DNA of 64,000 nucleotides from assembly GCA_963920575.1 (NCBI GenBank), contig OY986973.1, positions 20,379,851 through 20,443,850 on the forward strand. Reading direction: 5' to 3'. This document shows positions 12,901 through 22,205 of the stretch, piece by piece; the first letter of the stretch is position 1; each line of letters begins with the position of its first letter. The notes under the pieces were generated by a model. The model was not told the DNA's origin, ran no database searches, and saw only the letters and a program-made list of their open reading frames with translations. Both the position numbers and the translations under genes were made by a program. The DNA is from Narthecium ossifragum (taxonomy: Eukaryota; Streptophyta; Magnoliopsida; Dioscoreales; Nartheciaceae).

Positions 12901-15291
12901 GCCATAAAGCTTTGGCTGTAAGTTTGATGTTTTATTTAATACTTATGTTACAGAACAAAGATTCTTTAGTAGCCATTTGTTGAAACAAACTAAAGCTGAT
13001 AAGGTTTCCCTTCATTGTCATAACTACCATATTATAGTCTCAGTATTCTTGATTGTTGTTTTTTTTTCTCCGATGCTGGTCCTACTTCAGAAAACTCATT
13101 CGCATCAAATCCTGCTTGTAGATGTTCATAGCTTTGCAATGTTGTACACTACCTATAATGGTATGATCTAGTTAAGCTGATAGCTAACTTAATGGGTGTG
13201 TTTGTACACCTCATTAAACCTGAATTCTATGACTAGCAATAGAAGCCAAAGTTGAAATTGTACTCGTGGATCCAAGTGTATTTTGTCATCTTTGTTGTAG
13301 TTACCAAGTATTGTGTTATCGTTGTTCTTGTTGCATTTCCTTAAGCCCCTGCTTCCTGCGACTGTCATTGTACTTTGAACTAGTGGATGTATTATGCAAG
13401 GATGAATTTCTTCTTAGCCTGACAACAATGTGCCAAACTAATTGATGCGGGAGCAAATTTCATAACCAGAAGAAATTCAAATTTGATTTGATTTGATTTG
13501 TTAGGATTGGTTTCTCATTTTGGTTGATTTGTTAGGATTTGGGTTGATGTTTGTTTAAATTTCCTATTATGGTTAACCTCTTGAAAAGGTTATAAATAAA
13601 GGATTTGTATGCCGATTAGTGTTAAGTTATGATGAATGAAATTTGAAGATGAGCTTCTTTTCCTTTGGGTGGTGATACCCAAGGCTCCTCTAGGTGGTGA
13701 TGCCCAAGGCTCCTCTAGGTGGTGAAACCTAGGGTCGAAGGACAACTTTCTAGTAGTGATTCTTGGAGATCGTCCTGCATCATTTTTGCTATTCGAGCGA
13801 GGTTTCCCTGGGTGGTGAAACCTAGGGTTGGCGGATTGTCCTCTAGGTGGTGATTCTTAGGGGCTATTCGGCATCGACTTTGCTAATCCTAGGTGGTGAT
13901 TCCTAGGATCTATCGAAAATTGTTTAGGTGGTGATTCCTAAATTTTGTCAAACCAATGACTTCAGCTCGCGGACGAGCTCCCTCTAACTGGTAGAGAATG
14001 ATGCGGGAACAAGTTCCATAAGTAGAATGAATTCAAATTTGATTTGATTTGTTAGGATTTGGGTTGATTTGTTAGGATTTGGGTTGATGTTTGTTTAAAT
14101 TTTCTATTATGATTGGCCTCTTGTAAATGCTATAAATAAGGGATTTGTATGTCGATTAGGGCCAAGTTATGATGAATGAAATTTAAAGAGGAGCTTCTTC
14201 TCCTTCGAGTGGTGATGCCCAAGGCTCCCTTAGGTGGTGATTCTTAGGGTTGGAGGATGACTTTTAAGGTGGTGATTCTTGGAGGTCGTCCTACATTACT
14301 AATCTTACTGAATTTGTAAATAAAGGATCTACTTCTCTTCTTATATGCACAATCGTATGTACCAAGACTGCGGAGCAATTTAAGTGACTTCAGATCATTT
14401 AGGCAGAAGTTTCAGGGCCTGGTGGCCCTTCAGCTGTAAGGCTTAACTTCTATAAAAAAAAAAACTCATTTATTGGAGAGGTTTTCCTTCTACATGCGTC
14501 AGACATTCTGTTACATGATTAAGTAATGATAACTTGGACTCTATTTCACTTAAACTAGGTTTGAAGTTCCACTTTCTGTTTTGGTTTTTGTTTATGTTTT
14601 ATCCCAAAATGAAATGTTTTGCCGCTTTTGGCTGTTGCTTTTGATGTTATTGGTCTCCTACCTTTTTTATAGAAAGTAAGGATTAAAACACCATGTATGA
14701 GAACTGGAAATGAAAATTTTGACCGAAAACTAAATGGAACCAGAACTTGGCAACTGTTTCCACTTCTATGTTTTCAATAGATATAAAGCCTGGAGCGTAC
14801 TGAGCTGATCTCATCCTGATACATACAGATGGGAGGACGGTCAAATGTCGAAAATGAAGTTCTATGCCGATTCGTGTTCCCCGAGAGGCCTGGCGCTCTT
14901 ATGAAATTTTTGGGTGTGTTTAGTCCACGTTGGAATATTAGTCTATTTCATTATCGAGCACAGGTTTGTGATCCCTTTGAGTTTTACTTTTGTAAATCAA
15001 TTGATACTTTGATCAGCTTAGGCTCCTGACATGGAAAGACTAGGGTTGAGCAATCTTCTGAGAAGTTTGGCTTCTTATTCAGCTAAGATAGTGTAGTAGA
15101 TCTTCGTTATTTGTTTGTGTTCTCATCCAGAATCGGTTTCCTTGTTACAGGGTGAGACAGGTGCAAATGTGCTGGTTGGCATTCAAGTACCAAATGAAGA
15201 GATGCATGAATTCCTACATCAAGCTGAAAATCTAGGCTATGAATACACACTCGAGATGAACAACGACGCCTATCGGCTCCTGATGCAATAA
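6978..15291 (+). CDS. OMR1: Threonine deaminase, biosynthetic, plastid
   Basis: This enzyme converts threonine to 2-oxobutanoate plus ammonia with pyridoxal phosphate, the first committed step of isoleucine synthesis. Exons: 6978-7451, 7916-8095, 8753-9022, 10250-10456, 11575-11823, 11904-11977, 12098-12215, 14829-14963, 15151-15291. The joined frame gives 615 aa, slightly longer than usual plant enzymes because of a long Ser/Ala/Pro-rich N terminus that fits a plastid transit peptide (about residues 1-70). The catalytic domain has the cofactor lysine in SFKLRGA (K163), SSAGNHAQG (186-194) and the glycine-rich phosphate loop GGGGLIAG (from residue 290). The C-terminal part from exon 5 to exon 9 forms the two ACT-like regulatory modules where isoleucine inhibits in characterised family members. 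All junctions are GT-AG and stay in frame. The start is chosen by the TATA box 58 bp upstream and the transit-type sequence. AATAAA at 15415-15420 is a likely poly(A) signal. Introns 2, 4 and 7 contain transposon insertions. Confidence 0.97.
8165..8373. mobile_element. Tourist-like MITE in threonine deaminase intron 2
   Basis: The left end GGGGGGGTTTGGTT and the reverse complement of the right end (AGGTGTTTGGTTAC) form terminal inverted repeats. TTA is duplicated on both sides (8162-8164 and 8374-8376), as PIF/Harbinger elements leave. The interior is rich in the motif ttatgca and its complement tgcataa, and has no coding capacity. Confidence 0.75.
10569..10872. repeat. Tandem duplication in threonine deaminase intron 4
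   Basis: Two adjacent copies of about 150 bp (10569-10717 and 10718-10872) both begin tttgtccaagt and share the blocks ataagtg, tgtgatt, acacg/atg, cagtg and caacagttta in order. The copies are clearly diverged. Confidence 0.8.
11125..11283 (-). mobile_element. tRNA-derived SINE (minus strand) in threonine deaminase intron 4
   Basis: Read on the minus strand, a box A-like motif TAGCGGTTGAGG (11266-11255) is followed at tRNA-like spacing by a good box B, GGGTTCGAATCC (11229-11218), the two internal RNA polymerase III promoter elements. A non-tRNA tail follows, ending near 11125 (acatgtatcat). The upstream half does not fold as a complete tRNA, so a SINE fits better than a tRNA gene. The ends are approximate. 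Confidence 0.7.
13443..14298. mobile_element. TRIM (miniature LTR retrotransposon) in threonine deaminase intron 7
   Basis: Two direct terminal repeats, 13443-13782 (340 bp) and 13999-14298 (300 bp), both start TGATGCGGGA; they end GCATCA and ACATTA. The 5-bp target duplication CTAAT flanks the whole (13438-13442 and 14299-14303). The internal part is only 216 bp and has no protein. It repeats the phrase ggtggtgattc, as do the terminal repeats. Size and structure match terminal-repeat retrotransposons in miniature. Orientation is not certain, because no clear primer-binding site was seen. Confidence 0.88.
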
Positions 15292-16056
15292 GCATTTATG
15301 AAACAAAAGGATTCTGCTGCAAGAACCCCTGGTTAGTAACCTCGACTGTCATATGCAACAGATGGCCCTGCATTAGAACTCTTTCAATCCTTATGGAGTA
15401 GACTCAAGACCCAAAATAAAAGTATCTTTTCTGCAGAAATCTTTTGAGTGCTAATCATCCTTTTTGTATGCTGAAAGGACAACATAATGGACCCCTATAA
15501 GCTAGTGGCATCTCCTGGCACTGTGGAGGTCCATAGCAGCACAGCAACGTTTTCAACAAGGCCTAGGCCTGGGCCAAGACACCTGAACCATTAGGACAGT
15601 ATCCCTTGTCTGTCTGTCGTAGATTATTATTGGGATTGCTAGATCTCACTGTAGTAAATTTCAACTACTCTCATAAGGTTTGACTGTCAAGTAATACTAG
15701 CTTGATCTAAGTTTTATGGCATTATGATCGAAGCACTATCTTGCAGAGGAATGATAAGAGTTATGTGAATTCTGGCTGAGTTTTGTAGGCCGTGACACGC
15801 TGCATAGATGTACAGAGGTAGACAATCTAAAAGTCTCCCTTTCTACACCGAGCAATACCTCTAAAAATAAAGATTTATGTACATGATCACGTGACATGTG
15901 CATTACACATGTTTTTTAATCGATAGATTTTTATTTGTTGAATCAAACTGGGCTACCATGGGGTCCAAAGAAATAGGTTAAGTGGCGAAGGTTGTTGAAT
16001 CAAACTGGGCTACCATGGAGTCCGAAGAAACAGGGCTTTGGCTTGTTTTTTGTTTG

Positions 16057-16199
16057 CTCATACCATCATATCAATGGTCTAGATTTGTTTGAATTTCATT
16101 TGAACAATCTAAATTGTTAATAAAATACTAATTTTAATTCAGACGTTAAAATCCGAGCCAATTGATGAGATTCAAACAAAACCGGATCATTGGTATGAG
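16057..16199. mobile_element. Small MITE (family copy 1)
   Basis: Terminal sequence CTCATACCATCATATCAATGG on the left and its approximate complement on the right (ATTGGTATGAG) form imperfect inverted repeats; a TTTGTTTGAAT motif recurs just inside each end. The same terminal pattern is found in the GDSL intron 4 copy at 20939-21101. Confidence 0.55.
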
Positions 16200-16294
16200 G
16201 GGATTAAAGGTGTGGGGGGAAACAGAACCCTAACGATCAGGGAGTGTGTATTGTGAAAGGGTGGTTCTAAAATCTAAATACCCCACCCTTTTTA

Positions 16295-16728
16295 GGTTCT
16301 GTTTGGTCGTGAATTCATGCCACTGAAACACACTTTATTTTATACTGAACACAGCTGCATTCATAATAATTTTGTTTGGAAAGTAACCTAAACTAGTGAG
16401 ACGTGACGTCAAAACCGTATCAAAAGAGAAACAGTTTATAGGTGTTTCAATTTGATCGCATATTGGTTATGGTGTAAAAAATATATAAACAAAATCTTAA
16501 CTGACTTTTGAATGAAAAACCTACTATTTTGACTATACCACAAGTGAAACTAAGCACACATCCAAACAATAAATTTCATAAACACAATTTTATACCACAA
16601 ATATTAATATTACATGTCAAATAGTTTTTCAATTGTTAACCGCGTCACATCTTACCATAGTTTACAAATGCATTGCACCTCACTTGCCGTAGAAAAACAC
16701 ACTGCACGTCCCACGTCCAAACGGGGTC
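16295..16728. mobile_element. PIF/Harbinger-type MITE
   Basis: The left terminus GGTTCTGTTTGGTCGTG pairs with the reverse complement of the right terminus, GACCCCGTTTGGACGTG. TTA is directly repeated at 16292-16294 and 16729-16731. It is 434 bp long with no coding capacity and lies inside the 15868-17087 element. Confidence 0.65.
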
Positions 16729-18091
16729 TTAATCTATACACCTACAATGGTCCCTCTCACTCCGAGTGGACCGGGTTTTTAAAATGGGTTGTGATTTGTG
16801 TACATCGGCTAGAGTATGTATATTGCACATGCCTTTGAATCAACATCAATATATCGATTGGTTGATCTAGTCTATCGGTAGAACAATACCGATGGAATAG
16901 ATCAATTGATCGGTAAATACTACCGATTGAATGTACCAATGATCGAATCGGTAGATATATTCTAATTAATTAATTTAGTCCATCATTATTATTTTATCAA
17001 TATAATAGATTAATCAATCAGTAGATACATACTGATTAGAGAACATGTGTAATATACATATCACGTGATCATATACATAAATCTTTAATATTTCAAGATA
17101 CCCGGACTCAGACCTCCGCCGCAACCAAGCTATCTATTTCCAAGGCAAAGGTCTACAGCTGTGGCCATTTATTTTCCACAAGTATCCATTAGTCAGATGC
17201 CACCACCAATGTGAAGGACCAATGGTTTATTTCTCCAAGGTTTTCTCCTTTAGAAGATATATAGACTTGCTTGTCTTCCATGGTATGCTCTCGCGTGATA
17301 GAAAGGGTCAACTCATTTTTCCTCTTTAGGAGTCCAACAAGCTTTCTTCCACCTAATTTGGTTGCACCTTTCAAAAATCAAAACCATGATCCAAATAGTC
17401 TGTTCAACTTTTTCAATATAATTAGTATGGGTTGAATTGAACGATAACTCTTCACATATGAATATTGAATTTAAAAAATAATTTTATATAAAAAAAATTA
17501 AACTAGTAATAAAAAGGTGAAATTATATATTTACACTATACATGCACCGTATATTCACGAATATCCTCATCACACCATGCATTCATGGCCAGGCTACCTT
17601 GTACTCAAACATTTCAAAGTTGCAATTAAGTCCTCCTGACAATTATTTATTACACTCAGAAGACCAAACAACAGACCGACTGGTTGCAATGGAAACATAA
17701 CTTGAAGTAATCAAGTAACAAACTCCCCCATAGTGCCAAAAGAACCATATGCTCTTCCTTTTTCTTTCTTTCTCCCCCAAGAGCTGCAAACTATGCTTCT
17801 CTCTGACTCTCTCTCTCTCTAAAAGCTCACCCTTCTTTGGCCCAGAATGAGTAAGAGAGAGAGCATAAGAACAGGAGGTGGTTTCTTGAGAGATCACCAT
17901 TTCCAGAAAGAACCACCCACCACCTGCTGCTGCTCTTGTTTCCACCTTTAACAACTCCCCTTATTTCCTCCTCTCTTTGTTTTCTTCACCTTTTTGTTCT
18001 GCTAAAAGCTCAGCACTCCTCCTTAAATGCCCACAATCACACACTACACTCATTAGACACACTACTGATCATATTGAGACTATAGTAAAGG

Positions 18092-20113
18092 ATGGGGTAC
18101 TTGGTGTCATCATCGGCACCGGTGGTGGTGGTGGTGGCGGTGGCGGTGGTGGTGGTGGTGGTTGGGCTGGTGGGGCTGAGTGATGCCCAAGGGTTGGTCC
18201 CGGGTTGCATGATCTTCGGTGACTCGGTCGTCGACGTGGGCAACAACAACAATCTCTACACTCTGGTGAAGGCCAACTTCCCTCCTTACGGCCGGGACTT
18301 CACCGCCAGCCACTTCCCCACCGGGCGGTTCTGCAACGGCAAGCTCGCCACTGACTTCACCGGTAACCCCCTCTCTCGATCTCTCTCATCATCCTACATA
18401 TACATATATATATATAAGTTGTGACTTGTGAGCAATGCTGAATGCATGCAGTGGAGAACCTGGGCTTCACGTCATACCCACCGGCCTATCTTAGCCGAGA
18501 GGCCACAGGGCAGAACCTCTTGATCGGAGCCAACTTCGCCTCGGCCGCATCCGGCTACCTTGACAGGACTGCAAACTTATACGTATGTATGATCTAAAAA
18601 CAAAGAGTTTGTAAGCCATCATGCATTTTAAGTATATAAGTTATCTTGTTATGGCGACTTCCGGCAGCGTGCCATAACGCTGCCGCAGCAGCTGGCGTAC
18701 TACAAGGAGTACCAGGACAAGCTCGGGGCGGTCGCTGGGAAGGAGAACGCGTCGGCCATTGTCTCCGGCTCGATATACCTGTTGAGCGCCGGGAGCAGCG
18801 ACTACGTCCAGAACTACTACATTAATCCTTTGCTCTACAGGACCTACACGCCGGAGCAGTTCGCCGACCTGCTTATCCAGTCATTCAACTCCTTCGTCCA
18901 GGTTCTTCCTTTCTCTCTTTCTCATCTATACTTCGATTATACCATTAAAAGCAATGAAAGGGGCTTTAATATGTAGAGGGATGGCACTGTCATGTGGCAT
19001 ATATATATATTAATTGTGGGTGCGTGGTGGCATGCAAACATTTATAGCAAGCATCAATGGCAGCTCATTATTAGGCCAATGGGACCAACTTTTTAGGTCC
19101 TACCTATAACCTATAGTGGGTGTATCACAATTGCTCACAACCCAAGTAAGAATAATTGCGGAACCAAATTGGAGTAGCAGTGGACAACAGAGCAATTCAT
19201 TGATTTTCAAAGAAAAGGAAAAAGGGATTTTTGACCATTTTGTATGGGGGGTGGTTATATATGCACCGCCCAGTTTGATAAGTGCACCACACTCAGCTGA
19301 ATCGGTGATTAATCACCGAATTTTTGATACAAATTCGGTGACTTGTCATCGATTTTTTTGATAAAATTTGGTAGAATGACACCAAACTACACCGAAATAA
19401 CAAAGTTCGGTGGCATTCCACCAAATTTTATCAAAAAATTCGGTGACAAGCCATCGAAAAAAAAAATTAGTGTGGTGCACTATCAAATTCTGTAGTGCAT
19501 ATAAAATCACTCTTTTATATGACTTCTTAAAAAACTCTTAATAGGGACAAAAACCTTGTAAAATAAAAAATTATATAGGCTAAATTACTGTTTTGGGCCC
19601 TGTGGTTTTCACCATGTTTCATTTTGGGCCATGTGGTTTAAAATCTTTCAAATTAGGCCCTATGATTTTGATTTTGTAACAATTAAGGCCCTCAGGCTAA
19701 CGCCGTTAATCCACGTTGACGGCAAATGAGTCACGTGACATCATGTAATTCAAACGAAAGGTATGTTACTTCGTCCTCTTTTTTTCACCATATTTGTCGT
19801 CAATGGGGTTAACAGCGTCAACCTGAGGGCCTTAAGCGTTACAAAATCAAAACCATAGGGCCTTGTTTAAAAGATTTTAAACCAAATGGCTCAAAATGAA
19901 ATATTTTGAAAACCACAGGGTCCAAATCGAAATGACGTGATATCACGTGATGTCACGTGACTCATTTGCCGTCAACGTGGATTAACGGCGTTAGCCTGAG
20001 GGCCTTAATTGTTACAAAATCAAAATCATAGGGCCTAATTTGAAAGATTTTAAACCACATGGCCCAAAATGAAACATGGTGAAAACCACAGGGCCCAAAA
20101 CAGTAATTTACCC

Positions 20114-20170
<57 letters not shown>

Positions 20171-21380
20171 TTCAAATTTTATATCTATGTAATTTGACAA
20201 TTTTGTCTTCAGTTTAATTAATGAGTTTGAAATGGGCTAATATCTATATAGTTTTATAAAGCTAAAGAGAAGCCACACAAGCACGGATTCTCTTTTTCCT
20301 TTTCAACATACTTTTCCTGCATGTTATAATTATCTTGGGAGGAATTTCTCTCAATTTATCAAGCAAACCAATCTCACTAAAGTTTCTTTTTTTTGGCTTA
20401 ATTTAGCCAAAAAGCTGGGTGGTCTCTGATAAAGGCGTGTGCATGACAATAAATAGTCTCCAATAAATGCACTCCACAGGTTGCTATTTAGCTACCCAAA
20501 TATGAAATCATTTTTCTCACTTTTTCCACCATTAAAACTGCCTAACACAACAAATGGGGGGTATTATTGGTGACAATTAATTTCAGCTAATCAAATCTTT
20601 CCCTACATATATGCATGTTGTCATTTCATCAGAATCTGTATGGGATGGGAGCAAGAAGGATAGGCGTGACAACGCTGCCGCCAATCGGCTGCCTTCCGGC
20701 GGCCATCACCCTGTTCGGCGATGGCACCAACAAGTGCCTGCGCCGCCTCAACAACCACGCCATCGGCTTCAACAACAAGCTCAATGCATCGGCTAATGTG
20801 CTCAAGAGCAAGCACTCCGACCTCAAGCTAGTGGTCCTCGACATCTACACTCCCCTCCTTGATCTCATCGAAAACCCCAGCAATAGCGGTACTTATGGCT
20901 ATCCTCATCTGAGCTTTTGTTTCCCTCGTATTATTACTTCCTCCGATACCATCATATCAATGCTTCGTATCTATTTCAATCTATCTAAAGATTTAGATCA
21001 TTAATAGAATGCTAACTGAGATTTATATACTAAAGATCTGAACCGTTGGATGTTGGATGAGGTTCAAACAGATTTGGACCATTAATATGATGTTAGGAGG
21101 AAAACAAAACCCCCCTCTTCTACCGGCTAACTTTGCAAAATTTAGATTATTAGTTTTCATGACACGGTGATGCTTGTAATTTGAAGGTTTCTTTGAGTCG
21201 AGGAAGGCTTGTTGTGGCACCGGGACCATCGAGACATCTCTGCTGTGCAATGCAAGGTCGCCGGGGACGTGCTCCAATGCAACAGGCTACGTCTTTTGGG
21301 ACAGCTTCCATCCGTCGGAGGCGGCCAACAAGGTCCTGTCCGACGCTCTTCTCGTCCAAGGCATCGATCTCATCTCCTAA
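18092..21380 (+). CDS. Secreted GDSL esterase/lipase
   Basis: A serine esterase of the plant GDSL/SGNH family; the physiological substrate cannot be told from sequence. Exons: 18092-18362, 18452-18582, 18668-18901, 20633-20888, 21187-21380; joined product 361 aa, the usual family length. Residues 1-33 form a valine-rich signal peptide encoded by a GTG/GCG repeat, implying secretion. Block I is FGDS with the nucleophile S45. Block II is GANFASAASGY in exon 2. Block V is WDSFHP, giving D336 and H339. In block III, where most relatives have GxND, this protein reads AGSSDY (G176 to Y180), so the usual oxyanion-hole Asn is Ser; a sub-clade of plant GDSL proteins is known to share this. The five-exon pattern is typical. 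AATAAA lies at 21586-21591. The gene is tail to tail with UPL7, about 825 bp between stop codons. Introns 3 and 4 hold MITEs. Confidence 0.95.
19251..19510. mobile_element. MITE in GDSL intron 3
   Basis: The left end GTGGTTATATATGCACCGCC and the reverse complement of the right end, GTGATTTTATATGCACTACAG, form inverted termini, each followed inward by a tttgataagtgcaccacact-type block. Inside, ttcggtga and tcaccgaa motifs face each other, so the whole can fold as a hairpin. Confidence 0.7.
19578..20113. mobile_element. Mutator-type MITE in GDSL intron 3
   Basis: Long inverted arms of about 170-180 bp begin GGCTAAATTACTGTTTTGGG on the left and GGGTAAATTACTGTTTTGGG on the right strand. The direct repeat AAATTATATA flanks it (19568-19577 and 20114-20123), which fits a 9-10-bp Mutator target duplication, though the AT run on the right makes the length ambiguous. 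A third partial arm copy lies at about 19797-19935. The centre carries several CACGTG-type palindromes (gatatcacgtgatgtcacgtga). Confidence 0.85.
20117..20168. repeat. (AT)n microsatellite
   Basis: About 26 AT dinucleotides directly abut the Mutator-type MITE in GDSL intron 3, possibly expanded from its target duplication. Confidence 0.9.
20939..21101. mobile_element. Small MITE in GDSL intron 4 (family copy 2)
   Basis: The left end TCCTCCGATACCATCATATC and the reverse complement of the right end, TTCCTCCTAACATCATATTA, form imperfect inverted repeats. The interior shares the gttcaaacagattt-like block with the copy at 16057-16199. Confidence 0.6.
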
Positions 21381-21591
21381 ACAACTCGCTAGCTTGAACA
21401 TCACAGTGCTCTGTTTCTCTAGCTCCATCACCATCCCTAGCTACCTCCCTCTATACGTCATCTCACCATAACTAGCTAGCTAGAGTTGCTAAGTTTTGGG
21501 TTGAGCTTTTGAGAGAAAGTGGCATCTGCTTTTGTTGAGAGTCTTAATTAATGCATGCTAAGAGGATAATGTAGTACTATTAATGAATAAA

Positions 21592-22205
21592 AGTTGGTGG
21601 CTAAGTTTTTTTCTGGCCAGTGGGAAAGATGACTCATGACTGCAAGTGATCCTTTGTATTACATGAGGAGCTCTTGATGCACCAGTATGGAGCATGGAAC
21701 ATGGAACAGATTTGTTTGTAACAAATGAGGTGCTTCTTGGGTCTCAAATGGCAGTGTTCTTGAAAGCTGATTGATACTGCAAATTAGCATCAATCTTACT
21801 TTAAAAAGACTCCACCTACAGCAACAAACAGATAAGAAATGCCAAGATGCTTGAGCCACTTCTCTGTAACAATATATTTCAATCAAACATTTGCTTCACA
21901 CAGCACAGCTACCTACCATAGGTAGCGAATAATAGGCTGCTAGAATTGGCAACAAAAAAAAAAGAGGATAAAAATAGCACAAACTTGTGCACCAAACATT
22001 TTGTCATACAATCAGCTAAAAATAGATTTTTCTGAAAAGAAAGGTCAAACTAAGTCCATTTAGATACCAGATACAAATGAAGTCACTTCTATGTGAGGGA
22101 AGGGTAACAGAGATCTTACATTTTAAGGTAACAACCTCACGTGCCTTTCAACCAGATTTACAGCCTATTTACAAGATGTAAACAAATAATTAACATATTT
22201 GATAC
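21592..22205. other. Convergent 3' intergenic region
   Basis: The stretch between the poly(A) signal of the GDSL gene and the stop codon of UPL7 must hold both 3' untranslated regions. It is AT-rich and I see no other feature. Confidence 0.5.

Larger units (their letters stand above)
15868..17087. mobile_element. 1.2-kb element with 54-bp terminal inverted repeats
   Basis: The left end 15868-15921 and the reverse complement of the right end 17034-17087 match at 48 of 54 positions, and all six differences are C/T transitions as read on the repeat strand. Both begin TAAAGATTTATGTA and contain the palindrome GATCACGTGA. No transposase frame is present and I could not define a target duplication, so the superfamily is open. 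At least two smaller elements lie inside. Confidence 0.7.
15421..18091. other. Intergenic stretch between threonine deaminase and GDSL gene
   Basis: No gene is recognised. It contains two copies of a roughly 45-bp repeat (15935-15982 and 15991-16037, both with gttgaatcaaactgggctac), the inverted-repeat element at 15868-17087 with smaller MITEs inside it, and, from about 17640, the upstream region of the GDSL gene with a short CT run near 17800-17822. Confidence 0.6.
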
